9,674 nt of DNA, from NCBI GenBank assembly GCA_020025735.1, contig JAHHRP010000069.1, positions 1-9,674 of the forward strand, given 5' to 3'. The notes beneath the pieces were generated by a model that was given only the letters and a program-made list of their open reading frames with translations, made no database searches and was not told the origin of the DNA. Position numbers and translations under genes: made by a program. The stretch is from Evtepia sp. (lineage in GTDB: Bacteria > Bacillota > Clostridia > Oscillospirales > Oscillospiraceae). Positions 1 through 5,947 of this stretch are shown here, one piece after another; positions within the stretch are counted from its first letter, which is position 1, and each line of letters begins with the position of its first letter.

Positions 1-151
1 CGACTGGATGTATCCCTGATGGAGTAAGCAGCAAAACCAAAATGGCGCACTTGCTAACCCACTTCTTCCCTAGGTCTTATAAGGGCATTAGCGTAACAAT
101 AAAAATTTAATAGAGTTAATAGAATTTATTCAAATGAGGAGTGTTCTAACG
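1..151. other. Left flank, AT-rich leader of the AIM24-family gene
   Basis: No complete gene is visible here. Reading from base 1 in frame 1 gives eight sense codons and then TAA at 25-27, which could be the last codons of a gene lying to the left; another frame is open from base 3 to about 110. Neither can be assigned to a family. Bases 95-130 are very AT-rich and hold a short tandem repeat, TTAATAGA at 107-114 and again at 116-123 (period 9). A promoter for the next gene must lie here or further left, but I find only weak matches, for example TTGCTA at 51-56 with TCTTAT at 75-80, so I do not call one. Confidence 0.3.
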
Positions 152-922
152 ATGTATCAACTTTCTAATTTTACTGACAACGATGATATTCGTACCCTTG
201 CACAAGAAGGGCCCTTTCAGGTGATTGAGTATCAAAGAGATCTGAGTGTTACCGCAGAGAATGCACAGGAAGCTTATTTCAGCAACGCGATGAATGTTCG
301 GAAGCGCCAGGTGCTGTGCGACTTGAAGCAGGCAAGCATTACCCTGCAAGCTGGTGCAATGCAGTGGAGTGTAGGCAATGTGAACGCGACCACGGGTGTA
401 AAAGGAGTTGGGGATCTCTTTGGTAAGGCGATCCGGGGTAAGGTCACAGGAGAGTCTGCGATTAAGCCTGAATATACCGGGGATGGTTTGTTGGTGCTGG
501 AGCCTACATATAAGCATATCATTCTTCTGAATCTGGATGATTGGAATGGTTCTATCGTACTTGATGATGGACTCTTCCTTGCCTGTGACTCAAAACTGAA
601 GCATAAGGCTGTGGCTCGGGGTAACTTGTCCTCTGCCGTGGCAGGCAATGAGGGATTATTCAACTTGGGGATCACTGGCAGCGGGGTCCTCTGCTTGGAG
701 TCTGCTTGTCCCAGGGAGGAATTGGTAGAAATTACCCTCCAGGATGATGTGCTTAAGGTGGATGGTAACATGGCCATTGCCTGGAGCGGCAGCCTTTCCT
801 TTACTGTGGAGCGATCTGGAAAGACGCTGCTTGGTTCAGCAGCTTCTGGAGAGGGTTTAGTGAATGTCTATCGTGGTACGGGTAAGGTTCTCCTTGCGCC
901 TGTCACTGGTGGATATGTCTGA
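152..922 (+). CDS. AIM24 family protein (DUF124-like)
   Basis: This 256-residue protein matches the AIM24 family (Pfam AIM24, formerly DUF124), soluble beta-rich proteins of unknown biochemical function that are widespread in Firmicutes and named after a yeast mitochondrial protein. The family resemblance rests on the whole chain: a glycine-rich beta pattern with segments such as GDGLLVLEPTYKHIILLNL, then GNEGLFNLGITGSGVLCLES, and a C-terminal segment ending in GEGLVNVYRGTGKVLLAP, which is typical of the family's end. There is no signal peptide or membrane segment, so it is probably cytoplasmic. An in-frame ATG at 134 exists, but I chose ATG 152 because GAGGAG at 136-141 lies 10 bases before it and would fall inside the coding region if 134 were used. 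The gene stands alone and ends at a terminator 16 bases after the stop. Family assignment is firm; function is unknown. Confidence 0.85.
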   Translation: MYQLSNFTDNDDIRTLAQEGPFQVIEYQRDLSVTAENAQEAYFSNAMNVRKRQVLCDLKQASITLQAGAMQWSVGNVNATTGVKGVGDLFGKAIRGKVTGESAIKPEYTGDGLLVLEPTYKHIILLNLDDWNGSIVLDDGLFLACDSKLKHKAVARGNLSSAVAGNEGLFNLGITGSGVLCLESACPREELVEITLQDDVLKVDGNMAIAWSGSLSFTVERSGKTLLGSAASGEGLVNVYRGTGKVLLAPVTGGYV

Positions 923-938
923 TCGTTCTATCCTTATG

Positions 939-971
939 CCACCGCCGCACGAGAGTGTGGCGGTGGTTTTT
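939..971 (+). terminator. Rho-independent terminator of the AIM24-family gene
   Basis: A 12-bp GC-rich stem, CCACCGCCGCAC (939-950) with GTGTGGCGGTGG (955-966) and one G-U pair, encloses a GAGA tetraloop and is followed by five T (967-971). It begins 16 bases after the stop codon, separating this gene from the MATE gene. Confidence 0.93.
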
Positions 972-1004
972 CCTGCCTAGAAGAAGATCATTTTTCGGAA
1001 GGGA

Positions 1005-1032
1005 TTGCACACTTTAGCTGGAACGGGATAAT
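1005..1032 (+). promoter_or_regulatory. Possible promoter of the MATE gene
   Basis: TTGCAC (1005-1010) and GATAAT (1027-1032) are 16 bases apart. The -10 box matches the consensus at five of six positions but the -35 box at only three. It is well placed, between the preceding terminator and the ribosome binding site, and would give a leader of about 50 bases. This is a moderate candidate only. Confidence 0.4.
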
Positions 1033-1055
1033 AAAGTGGTCGGCAGCCCAATGTT

Positions 1056-1090
1056 AAGGAGGCGTAGGCTCTGCATGGCAGAGCGGGAGC
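1056..1090 (+). promoter_or_regulatory. Shine-Dalgarno and hairpin controlling MATE translation
   Basis: The strongest ribosome binding site, AAGGAGG (1056-1062), lies 28 bases before the MATE start at 1091, too far for normal initiation. A perfect 7-bp hairpin, GCTCTGC (1068-1074), loop ATG, GCAGAGC (1078-1084), sits between them. Counting only unpaired bases, the distance falls to 11, which is workable. The nearer GGGAG (1085-1089) is one base from the ATG and too close to serve. The loop ATG (1075) also opens a 7-codon reading frame that ends at TGA 1096-1098, overlapping the MATE start, so translational coupling is an alternative. Confidence 0.5.
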
Positions 1091-2452
1091 ATGAATGAAG
1101 GAAACAATTTACGGCATGGGACCTTGTGGAAGCAGATCTTGCTTTTTGCGTTCCCTATTGCTGCCACCAGTATGTTGCAGCAGCTGTTCAATTCTGCCGA
1201 TGTGGCGGTGGTGGGGCGCTTTTCCCAGCAAAAAGATTTAGCACTGGCTGCGGTAGGAAGCACCAGTTCGATTGTCAATCTGTACATTACGATCTTTACT
1301 GGCCTTGCTGTGGGAGCCAATGTGATTATCGCTCGGCTCCTTGGTGCTGAGGAGAAAGCAGCAGTCCGAAAGGCAGTTCACACGGCGCTGATTGTGGCGG
1401 TGATTGGTGGTGCAGGACTGATGGTGCTGGGGCAATTTTTGTCAGGGCCTTTGCTGTCGTGGATGGATACCCCTGAGAATATCATCCATTTGGCCAGGAA
1501 ATATCTGCGGATCTATCTGCTTGGGGCTGTGTTCCAGATGGTGTATAACTTTGAGGCGGCGATCCTGCGGGCCAATGGAGATACCAAGCGACCGTTGCTT
1601 TGCCTGCTGCTGTCTGGCGTGGTCAATGTGGTTTTAAACTTGCTCTTTGTTATCGGTTTTCACATGGACGTAGCGGGTGTTGCCTTGGCTACGGTGATTG
1701 CAGACGTAGTGGGAGCCGTTTTGTTATGGCGTTGTTTGCGTCGGGAGGAAGGTCCAATTCGGGTAGAGCCTGCTCTGCTGCGGATTGATAAAAAGCCTCT
1801 CCGGGGTATCCTCTATATTGGCATTCCGGCAGCCATCCAGGGGATGATGTTTAACATCGCAAATGTTATCATTCAGTCTGGGATCAATCGTTTGGGGTCA
1901 GAGGTGGTGGCAGCTTCTACCATTGGGGTTACCGCAGAGATCTTTGTCTATTACTTGCTCAATAGTTTTGGGCAAGCCAGCATGACATTCACTGGCCAAA
2001 ACTACGGGGCTGGCAATCTGGCTCGTTGTCGGCAAGCGAGCAAATGGTGTCTGCTTCTAGGTGTTTTATTTTCTGAGACATTCGCGTTGCTATTGGTAGC
2101 CTTTGGCCTGCCCTTTGCAGGGCTATATACTATGGAAATGTCAATTGCTTTGTTGGCCCTTACTAGAATGCGGTGGGTGTTGCCATTTGAACTGTTCAAT
2201 GTGGTGATTGAAGTGTTGTCGGGAACGCTGCGAGGGTTGGGATACTCCTTTGTGCCTACGATTCTTTGCGCGGTGTTTGTCTGTGGCTTGCGGATTGTAT
2301 GGGTGGCACAGATTTTTCAGCGGTTTCCCACCTTTCAGGGATTGCTGCTGGTTTATCCTGTCAGTTGGCTGGCCACTGGTGTGGCGTTGGCGATTGCCTA
2401 TGCGATTCTAAAAAAGAAATTGCTGACGGAAAAGAAACAAGAGTGGCGGTGA
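1091..2452 (+). CDS. MATE family efflux transporter
   Basis: This 453-residue integral membrane protein belongs to the multidrug and toxic compound extrusion (MATE) family, which exports cationic drugs, dyes or metabolites in exchange for Na+ or H+. The sequence shows the usual opening with a short polar stretch, then TLWKQILLFAFPI and MLQQLFNSADVAVVGRF at about residues 11-44, which forms the first transmembrane helix and loop. The second six-helix half starts near residue 244 with GIPAAIQGMMFN and contains ASMTFTGQNYGAG, the family's mid-C-half signature. About twelve hydrophobic helices and the length fit the family norm, and the charged tail KKKLLTEKKQEWR is cytoplasmic by the positive-inside rule. 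The start at 1091 is supported by alignment to the family rather than by the nearest ribosome binding site, which is unusual (see 1056-1090). No terminator follows directly, so read-through into the ferredoxin gene is possible. The substrate cannot be told from sequence. Confidence 0.95.
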   Translation: MNEGNNLRHGTLWKQILLFAFPIAATSMLQQLFNSADVAVVGRFSQQKDLALAAVGSTSSIVNLYITIFTGLAVGANVIIARLLGAEEKAAVRKAVHTALIVAVIGGAGLMVLGQFLSGPLLSWMDTPENIIHLARKYLRIYLLGAVFQMVYNFEAAILRANGDTKRPLLCLLLSGVVNVVLNLLFVIGFHMDVAGVALATVIADVVGAVLLWRCLRREEGPIRVEPALLRIDKKPLRGILYIGIPAAIQGMMFNIANVIIQSGINRLGSEVVAASTIGVTAEIFVYYLLNSFGQASMTFTGQNYGAGNLARCRQASKWCLLLGVLFSETFALLLVAFGLPFAGLYTMEMSIALLALTRMRWVLPFELFNVVIEVLSGTLRGLGYSFVPTILCAVFVCGLRIVWVAQIFQRFPTFQGLLLVYPVSWLATGVALAIAYAILKKKLLTEKKQEWR

Positions 2453-2594
2453 GAAAAGACTTCGAGAGGGCGATATCTCTGCCGTTTCTTTGGTAGGATA
2501 TGCACCAGGATACAGGTAGAAAACGGTATGATTAACCAAAAGTTGGGCACACTCTTTCTGAGGCGTATAGACGCCGGAAAGGAGTGGAGAAACG

Positions 2595-2780
2595 ATGAAG
2601 GTAACGGTAAAAGAGGGCTGCATCAGCTGTGGGCTGTGTGCAGAAGAACACCCGAATCTCTTTCACCTCAACGATGAGGGGATTGCGGAAGGGGTAGGTC
2701 AGGTGCCAGCAGATCAGGAAGGCCAGGCCCGCCAAGCCGCAGAAGACTGTCCGGTTGGTGTTATTCGGATCGAAGAGTGA
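2595..2780 (+). CDS. Monocluster [4Fe-4S] ferredoxin
   Basis: This 61-residue acidic protein is a small electron carrier with one [4Fe-4S] cluster, comparable in length and cysteine layout to Thermotoga-type ferredoxins. Cluster ligands are C9, C12 and C15 (CISCGLC) and C52 in the DCP motif near the end. The residue four after C15, often cysteine in this family (a structural, non-ligand cysteine in the Thermotoga protein), is histidine here (H19, followed by P20). No second CxxCxxC motif exists, so only one cluster is expected. AAGGAG at 2579-2584 is the ribosome binding site, preceded by a short perfect hairpin GGCGT-ATAG-ACGCC (2562-2575). The 142-base gap after the MATE gene has no terminator and no convincing promoter: TATGAT at 2527-2532 lacks a -35 partner. 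It may be a redox partner for the PorCDAB enzyme encoded further on, but that is inference only. Confidence 0.92.
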   Translation: MKVTVKEGCISCGLCAEEHPNLFHLNDEGIAEGVGQVPADQEGQARQAAEDCPVGVIRIEE

Positions 2781-2782
2781 CG

Positions 2783-2830
2783 AAAATCCCCCCACTGTGC
2801 AAGTTTGCAGCACAGTGGGGGGATTTTTTT
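2783..2830. terminator. Bidirectional terminator between ferredoxin and cysK
   Basis: An 18-bp perfect stem (2783-2800 with 2810-2827) contains CCCCCCACTGTGC and its complement around a 9-base loop, with a run of seven T (2824-2830) on the + strand. On the - strand the paired AAAA becomes a short T run after the stem, so it should also stop cysK transcription, whose stop codon is 12 bases away. Confidence 0.95.
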
Positions 2831-2841
2831 GTTGGGGGAGG

Positions 2842-3774
2842 TTACTCCTGGAACATAGGGGTAGAGAGGTAGCGATCCCCAGTGTCAGGGAGGAGGACGA
2901 CGATGGTTTTCCCTTTGTTCTCCGGGCGCTTGGCCAGCTGGATGGCGGCCCATAGGGCGGCCCCGGAGGAGATCCCTACCAAAATACCTTCCTGCCGACC
3001 GATTTGACGGCCGGCAGCGTAGGCATCGGCTTCGGTGACGGGGATAATTTCATCGTAAATCTTGGTGTTTAGAACCTTTGGCACAAAGTTTGCTCCAATC
3101 CCTTGGAGTCCATGAGGACCGGCGGTTCCTTTGCTTAGCAGGGGAGAGGAGGCGGGTTCTACGGCGACCACTTTCACTTGAGGATTTTTAGCCTTGAGGT
3201 ATTCTCCCACACCGGTGATGGTACCGCCAGTGCCTACGCCAGCCACGAACAGATCAACGGTTCCGTCTGTGTCCTCCCAGATCTCCGGGCCGGTGGTGGT
3301 GCGGTGGGCTGCGGCATTGGCAGGATTATCAAATTGGCTGGGAATGAAAGCGTTGGGAAGCTGGTGTGCCAGTTCTTCCGCCTTTTCGATGGCGCCTGTC
3401 ATTCCCTTTGCGCCGGGGGTGAGGACCAGCTCGGCACCATAAGCGGACATAAGAAGACGTCGTTCTATGCTCATTGTTTCGGGCATGACGATGATAGTGC
3501 GATAGCCCCGCACAGCGGCAACAGCAGCAAGGCCAATTCCTGTGTTGCCGGAGGTAGGCTCAATGATGACAGAGTCTGGCTTGAGCATTCCCCGAGTTTC
3601 GGCATCATCCAGCATAGCTTTTGCTACCCGGTCTTTGGCAGAACCGGCGGGGTTGAGGAACTCCAGCTTGGCCAACAATCTGGCCTGAAGTCCCTCAGCC
3701 TGATGGATTTGTTGTAGTTCCAGCAGGGGGGTTTTGCCGATGAGTTCTTCCATTGAGGTATGGATTTTAGACAT
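2842..3774 (-). CDS. cysK: Cysteine synthase A (O-acetylserine sulfhydrylase)
   Basis: This 310-residue cytoplasmic PLP enzyme converts O-acetyl-L-serine and sulfide to L-cysteine and acetate, the last step of cysteine synthesis. Key elements are all present: the opening ELIGKTPLLEL (residues 10-20), the PLP-binding lysine K47 in NPAGSAKDRV, the substrate loop TSGNTG (74-79), the phosphate-binding glycine loop GTGGTITG (181-188), GISSGAA (267-273), and the C-terminal PDTGDRYLST. The length is the family norm, and the motif set fits CysK rather than cystathionine beta-synthase, because there are no CBS domains or heme region. CysM cannot be wholly excluded. The start is supported by AAGGAG (3781-3786 on the complement) six bases upstream. 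It is transcribed alone, with its own promoter and a nearby inverted repeat (3810-3865), and converges on the ferredoxin gene at a shared terminator. No serine acetyltransferase gene is in the window. Confidence 0.97.
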   Translation of the reverse strand: MSKIHTSMEELIGKTPLLELQQIHQAEGLQARLLAKLEFLNPAGSAKDRVAKAMLDDAETRGMLKPDSVIIEPTSGNTGIGLAAVAAVRGYRTIIVMPETMSIERRLLMSAYGAELVLTPGAKGMTGAIEKAEELAHQLPNAFIPSQFDNPANAAAHRTTTGPEIWEDTDGTVDLFVAGVGTGGTITGVGEYLKAKNPQVKVVAVEPASSPLLSKGTAGPHGLQGIGANFVPKVLNTKIYDEIIPVTEADAYAAGRQIGRQEGILVGISSGAALWAAIQLAKRPENKGKTIVVLLPDTGDRYLSTPMFQE

Positions 3775-3809
3775 GGCTGTCTCCTTTTTATTGAAGTAGA
3801 AAATGGGTT

Positions 3810-3855
3810 CGGATCAAATGGGATTATCATAGTAATAGAATAGGCATTTGATCCG
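3810..3855. repeat. Inverted repeat around the cysK -10 box, probable operator
   Basis: CGGATCAAATG (3810-3820) and CATTTGATCCG (3845-3855) are perfect 11-bp inverted copies separated by 24 bases. The -10 box lies between them; the right copy fills part of the spacer between -35 and -10, and the left copy lies just downstream of the expected transcription start. Because only the left arm is transcribed from this promoter, the repeat should act as DNA, for example as a pair of repressor sites, rather than as an RNA hairpin. The regulator is unknown. CymR and LysR-type proteins control cysteine genes in Firmicutes, but I cannot match this site to either. Confidence 0.65.
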
Positions 3856-3865
3856 TGTTTGTCAA
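3837..3865 (-). promoter_or_regulatory. cysK promoter
   Basis: Read on the - strand, TTGACA (3860-3865) and TATTCT (3837-3842) are separated by exactly 17 bases. Transcription would begin near 3830, giving a leader of about 56 bases, too short for a T-box or SAM riboswitch. Confidence 0.85.
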
Positions 3866-3935
3866 GTCAGGAGCGCAGACGACAATGATTGTTTGCAAGA
3901 GATAAATAGGATCTATTTCTTGGATCAGGTTGGCC

Positions 3936-3964
3936 TTGACAGACTGTGCTGAGGGTCTTATTAT
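3936..3964 (+). promoter_or_regulatory. Promoter of the YcxB-like gene
   Basis: TTGACA (3936-3941) and TATTAT (3959-3964) are 17 bases apart, a near-perfect sigma-70 type promoter. Transcription would start near 3971, leaving a leader of about 126 bases before the chosen start codon. It is divergent from the cysK promoter; the two -35 boxes are about 70 bases apart. With the leader and cysK's control region it accounts for the gene-free stretch 3775-4096. Confidence 0.85.
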
Positions 3965-4096
3965 AAGAATAAGAAGGTATCTTGTAATGTTGTGTCAAAT
4001 TGGCTCATCTGCCATGCTGCACATTGCCCCTATAAAAGTAAAAGTGCCTTGCCAAAAGTGCTTCAGGCTGAAGAGAAGGAAAAGGGAGATAGACCC

Positions 4097-4654
4097 ATGG
4101 AATATCAGGTACAGATGGTTTATCAACAGGAAGATGTAGCTGCCTTGGTTAAGACGTTGGAGTTCCGGCGTAGACCAGAGAAAAATTTGCGTATGGCACG
4201 GAAGATTGGTTATCCTGTTTTTGGCTTTTTGCTTCTGCTGATGGGCATTAGTGTGGTCGGCGGGACCTTTACTATGGGTATTTTTTCTCCTGTCACCATT
4301 CTTACGCTTCTGGTTTCTTTAGGGTGTATCCTGGGGGGAATAGCATTGCTTCGTCGTGCGGACACCAGGGGAATGGAAAAGCGCTCCTGGGAGCGATATC
4401 CAAACAAAGGGATGACCTTGACATACACCTTTTACCCGGATCGCTTTGAAGAGGAAGATGAGGTTTCTGGCCTGAATTCCTTTGAGTATCTGAGCATCAA
4501 AAGTGGCAATGAAGATGGAGGACACTTTTTCCTTTTTACCGGCAGTAATGCAGCCCATATGCTGCGAAAAGACAGTTTCATCCATGGTGATCCGGCTACC
4601 TTTGCCACTTTTATGAGGAAAAAGGCTGCGGTTACGATGGACTCTGTGGAATAA
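4097..4654 (+). CDS. YcxB-like two-helix membrane protein
   Basis: This 185-residue protein resembles the YcxB family of Firmicutes: an N-terminal cytoplasmic strand region (1-35), two hydrophobic helices (about 38-57 and 63-84) joined by a short loop, and a C-terminal cytoplasmic domain (about 106-175). The C-terminal domain has the family pattern TYTFYPDRFEEED, then FEYLSIKSG, then HFFLFTGSNAAHMLRKDSF, ending in an FMRKK segment. The biochemical role of the family is not known. I start at ATG 4097 because GGGAG (4084-4088) is well spaced before it and the protein begins like its relatives (MEYQVQMVYQ). The frame is open to a GTG at 3992, but that extension is polar, lacks a ribosome binding site and sits about 20 bases after the expected transcription start. 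No terminator separates it from the next gene 43 bases on, so the two are probably co-transcribed. Confidence 0.75.
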   Translation: MEYQVQMVYQQEDVAALVKTLEFRRRPEKNLRMARKIGYPVFGFLLLLMGISVVGGTFTMGIFSPVTILTLLVSLGCILGGIALLRRADTRGMEKRSWERYPNKGMTLTYTFYPDRFEEEDEVSGLNSFEYLSIKSGNEDGGHFFLFTGSNAAHMLRKDSFIHGDPATFATFMRKKAAVTMDSVE

Positions 4655-4697
4655 AGTATACCCACCCTGCTGTACTGGGGAAAAGGGGAAGGAGAAT

Positions 4698-5600
4698 ATG
4701 ATGAGCATCTTTAACAATGAGAGTATCTTGGCTTGGCTGAAGTATTTTTCAGAAGAGGCAGAGATTGACTTGTCCACAGTTCGTATTTTGGATGTGACAG
4801 GGAAGAACCAGAATCTGTTGCCTGCGGTCCAAGCCAATCGGTCGGTATTGGTTTTCACAGATGGAAATCACCCAGAGATTTTTTACAGCATGTGGGACGC
4901 GGGGATGGGTGCATGTGAGATATGGTATAATGAAGGTTCGGACCCCCAAGGGCCGATGAAGCATAACCTCCTTTCAGAGATGATCGACCGAGGGGTCAAT
5001 GTCTCTGCGGCCATGCTGATTAACAACCCCCATGCCCACGCAGCCTATCGCATCGGCTTGGACAATAGTAGTTTTTCTCCTGGAACCATTCGGTATGTGG
5101 CCCCAGAGATCCGGGCAGTAATTTTGAAAAAACTCGACCTGGATGAAGGAGAGAACATTTGCTGTGTTTCTGGAGAGAGTATCGCCGTGGAAGCAGCGAT
5201 CGCTGCTCCACGGGGTAATGTGGTGGCGGTGGAGTACAAGGCAGGAGACCGACAAACCATGGAGGAAAATGTGGTCCGTTTCGGTTTGAAAAACGTTCTG
5301 ATTGTGGATGATATGGAAAGCTATTCCCACCGTTGGCCGGTGCCGGATGTGGCTTTCTTGGTGGCTTCTTCTAAGTTAGAGTTGGAACTGGAAACGCTGG
5401 TCCGGGTGAATCCAAAGATTCGAGTGGTGATTTATACCTTGGAGTTCAGCTTCATGAGCCGCATTCCTGGAATGCTTTGGGACAACGGGATTGAACCCAC
5501 CGAAGTTATGAGGCTGGAGGTATCCAAGTTAGGGCGTAAGGATGAAATTGAGGTCCAGCCCGCACCTTGGATCTTCTCTGGGCAGGCTGGTCGGGAATGA
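4698..5600 (+). CDS. Degenerate CbiE/CbiT (CobL)-like protein
   Basis: This 300-residue protein looks like part of precorrin-6Y C5,15-methyltransferase (CobL/CbiET). Residues about 28-112 resemble the second half of CbiE: a TGKNQNLLPAV segment where HGR is usual, then VLVFTDGNHPEIFYSMWDAG. Residues about 125-205 resemble the start of CbiT, the SAM-dependent decarboxylating methylase: FSPGTIRYVAPEIRAVILKKL, AVEAA, VVAVEYKAGD and NVVRFGLKNVLIV. The first ~90 residues of CbiE, with its GxGPG loop, are absent. The CbiT signatures are altered: the TK of MTKxEVRA is VA (134-135), and the glycine-rich SAM loop DIGAGSGS is replaced by an ICCVSGES stretch (154-161), losing the key glycines. It is therefore probably not a working methylase. 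No other cobalamin gene is in the window. AAGGAG (4689-4694) precedes tandem ATGs at 4698 and 4701; the second has the better spacing. It lies 43 bases after the YcxB-like gene. Confidence 0.6.
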   Translation: MMSIFNNESILAWLKYFSEEAEIDLSTVRILDVTGKNQNLLPAVQANRSVLVFTDGNHPEIFYSMWDAGMGACEIWYNEGSDPQGPMKHNLLSEMIDRGVNVSAAMLINNPHAHAAYRIGLDNSSFSPGTIRYVAPEIRAVILKKLDLDEGENICCVSGESIAVEAAIAAPRGNVVAVEYKAGDRQTMEENVVRFGLKNVLIVDDMESYSHRWPVPDVAFLVASSKLELELETLVRVNPKIRVVIYTLEFSFMSRIPGMLWDNGIEPTEVMRLEVSKLGRKDEIEVQPAPWIFSGQAGRE

Positions 5601-5646
5601 ATAGAAAAAAGGTTGTTTCTGACGAAAAAACAGGGAACTTTGTGCC

Positions 5647-5675
5647 TTGACAAGATCTTGCCCAGTGCGTATAAT
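5647..5675 (+). promoter_or_regulatory. Promoter of the T-box-porCDAB operon
   Basis: TTGACA (5647-5652) and TATAAT (5670-5675) with a 17-base spacer form a perfect consensus promoter. Transcription should start near 5682, just before the T-box leader. High basal initiation combined with control by attenuation is the usual arrangement for T-box operons. Confidence 0.95.
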
Positions 5676-5697
5676 AAACGTCAATTAAGCAGCCAAT

Positions 5698-5947
5698 GAA
5701 AAACGGCGATGATGGAGACAGTAGGAACTGCGGAACCCCTCAGCGATTCGGGGATGGTGAGAGCCCGAAGGAAGTAGCGCAGAAGTCTGAAAATCCCTCC
5801 TGAGCTGCAGGCCGAACATTTCCGTAGGGAATCAGTAGGATCTGCCGGAATCCTCCGTTACAGGGAGCGCGTATGTTGGTACGCAGGTAACAGGTGGTAT
5901 TGCGAAGTGTGTAAGCCTTCGTCCTTTTACAGGACGAAGGCTTTTTT
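5698..5947 (+). promoter_or_regulatory. T-box leader, probably tRNA-Ile responsive
   Basis: This is a transcription-attenuating RNA that binds uncharged tRNA. Stem I is closed by CGGC (5704-5707) with GCCG (5811-5814). It contains GATGGAGACAGTA (5709-5721), CTGCG/CGCAG pairing, the apical AGCGA (5742-5746), and TTCGGG/CCCGAA around a GATGGTG loop (5753-5759). The specifier side reads GAA-A-AUC-C-CUCCU-GAGC (5789-5805). By alignment with the well-studied glyQS leader the codon is AUC, Ile (5793-5795). The T-box bulge UGGU (5895-5898) pairs with tRNA ending ACCA, so discriminator A73, which fits Ile and argues against the shifted reading AAU (Asn, G73). The antiterminator pairs AGG (5892-5894) with CCU (5923-5925) and GCGAAG (5902-5907) with CTTCGT (5917-5922), competing directly with the terminator. 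Stem III is GCGTA/TACGC (5869-5884). T-box identity is very secure; the Ile reading is moderate. Confidence 0.95.
5913..5947 (+). terminator. T-box attenuator terminator
   Basis: AAGCCTTCGTCCT (5913-5925) pairs with AGGACGAAGGCTT (5931-5943) around a 5-base loop, and T residues run through 5947. Bases 5917-5925 are also needed for the antiterminator, so the two folds exclude each other. The porC ribosome binding site lies 64 bases downstream. Confidence 0.95.

Noticed and set aside
2462..2480. A terminator after the MATE gene, from AGAG and CTCT arms near 2466-2480.
   Set aside because: Only four base pairs with a long loop and no proper T run follow.
3178..3717. A 179-codon open frame on the + strand within cysK.
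   Set aside because: It is antisense to CysK catalytic motifs, has no promoter or ribosome binding site of its own, and its translation is not protein-like.
3775..3830. A T-box or SAM riboswitch in the cysK leader, common for cysteine genes in Firmicutes.
   Set aside because: The leader predicted from the consensus promoter is only about 56 bases and has no T-box or S-box motifs; control is more likely at the DNA inverted repeat.
5601..5697. A terminator between the CbiET-like gene and the T-box promoter.
   Set aside because: The short complementary runs (TTTC/GAAA) form no stable stem with a following T run, so I do not call one; read-through into the T-box leader remains possible.
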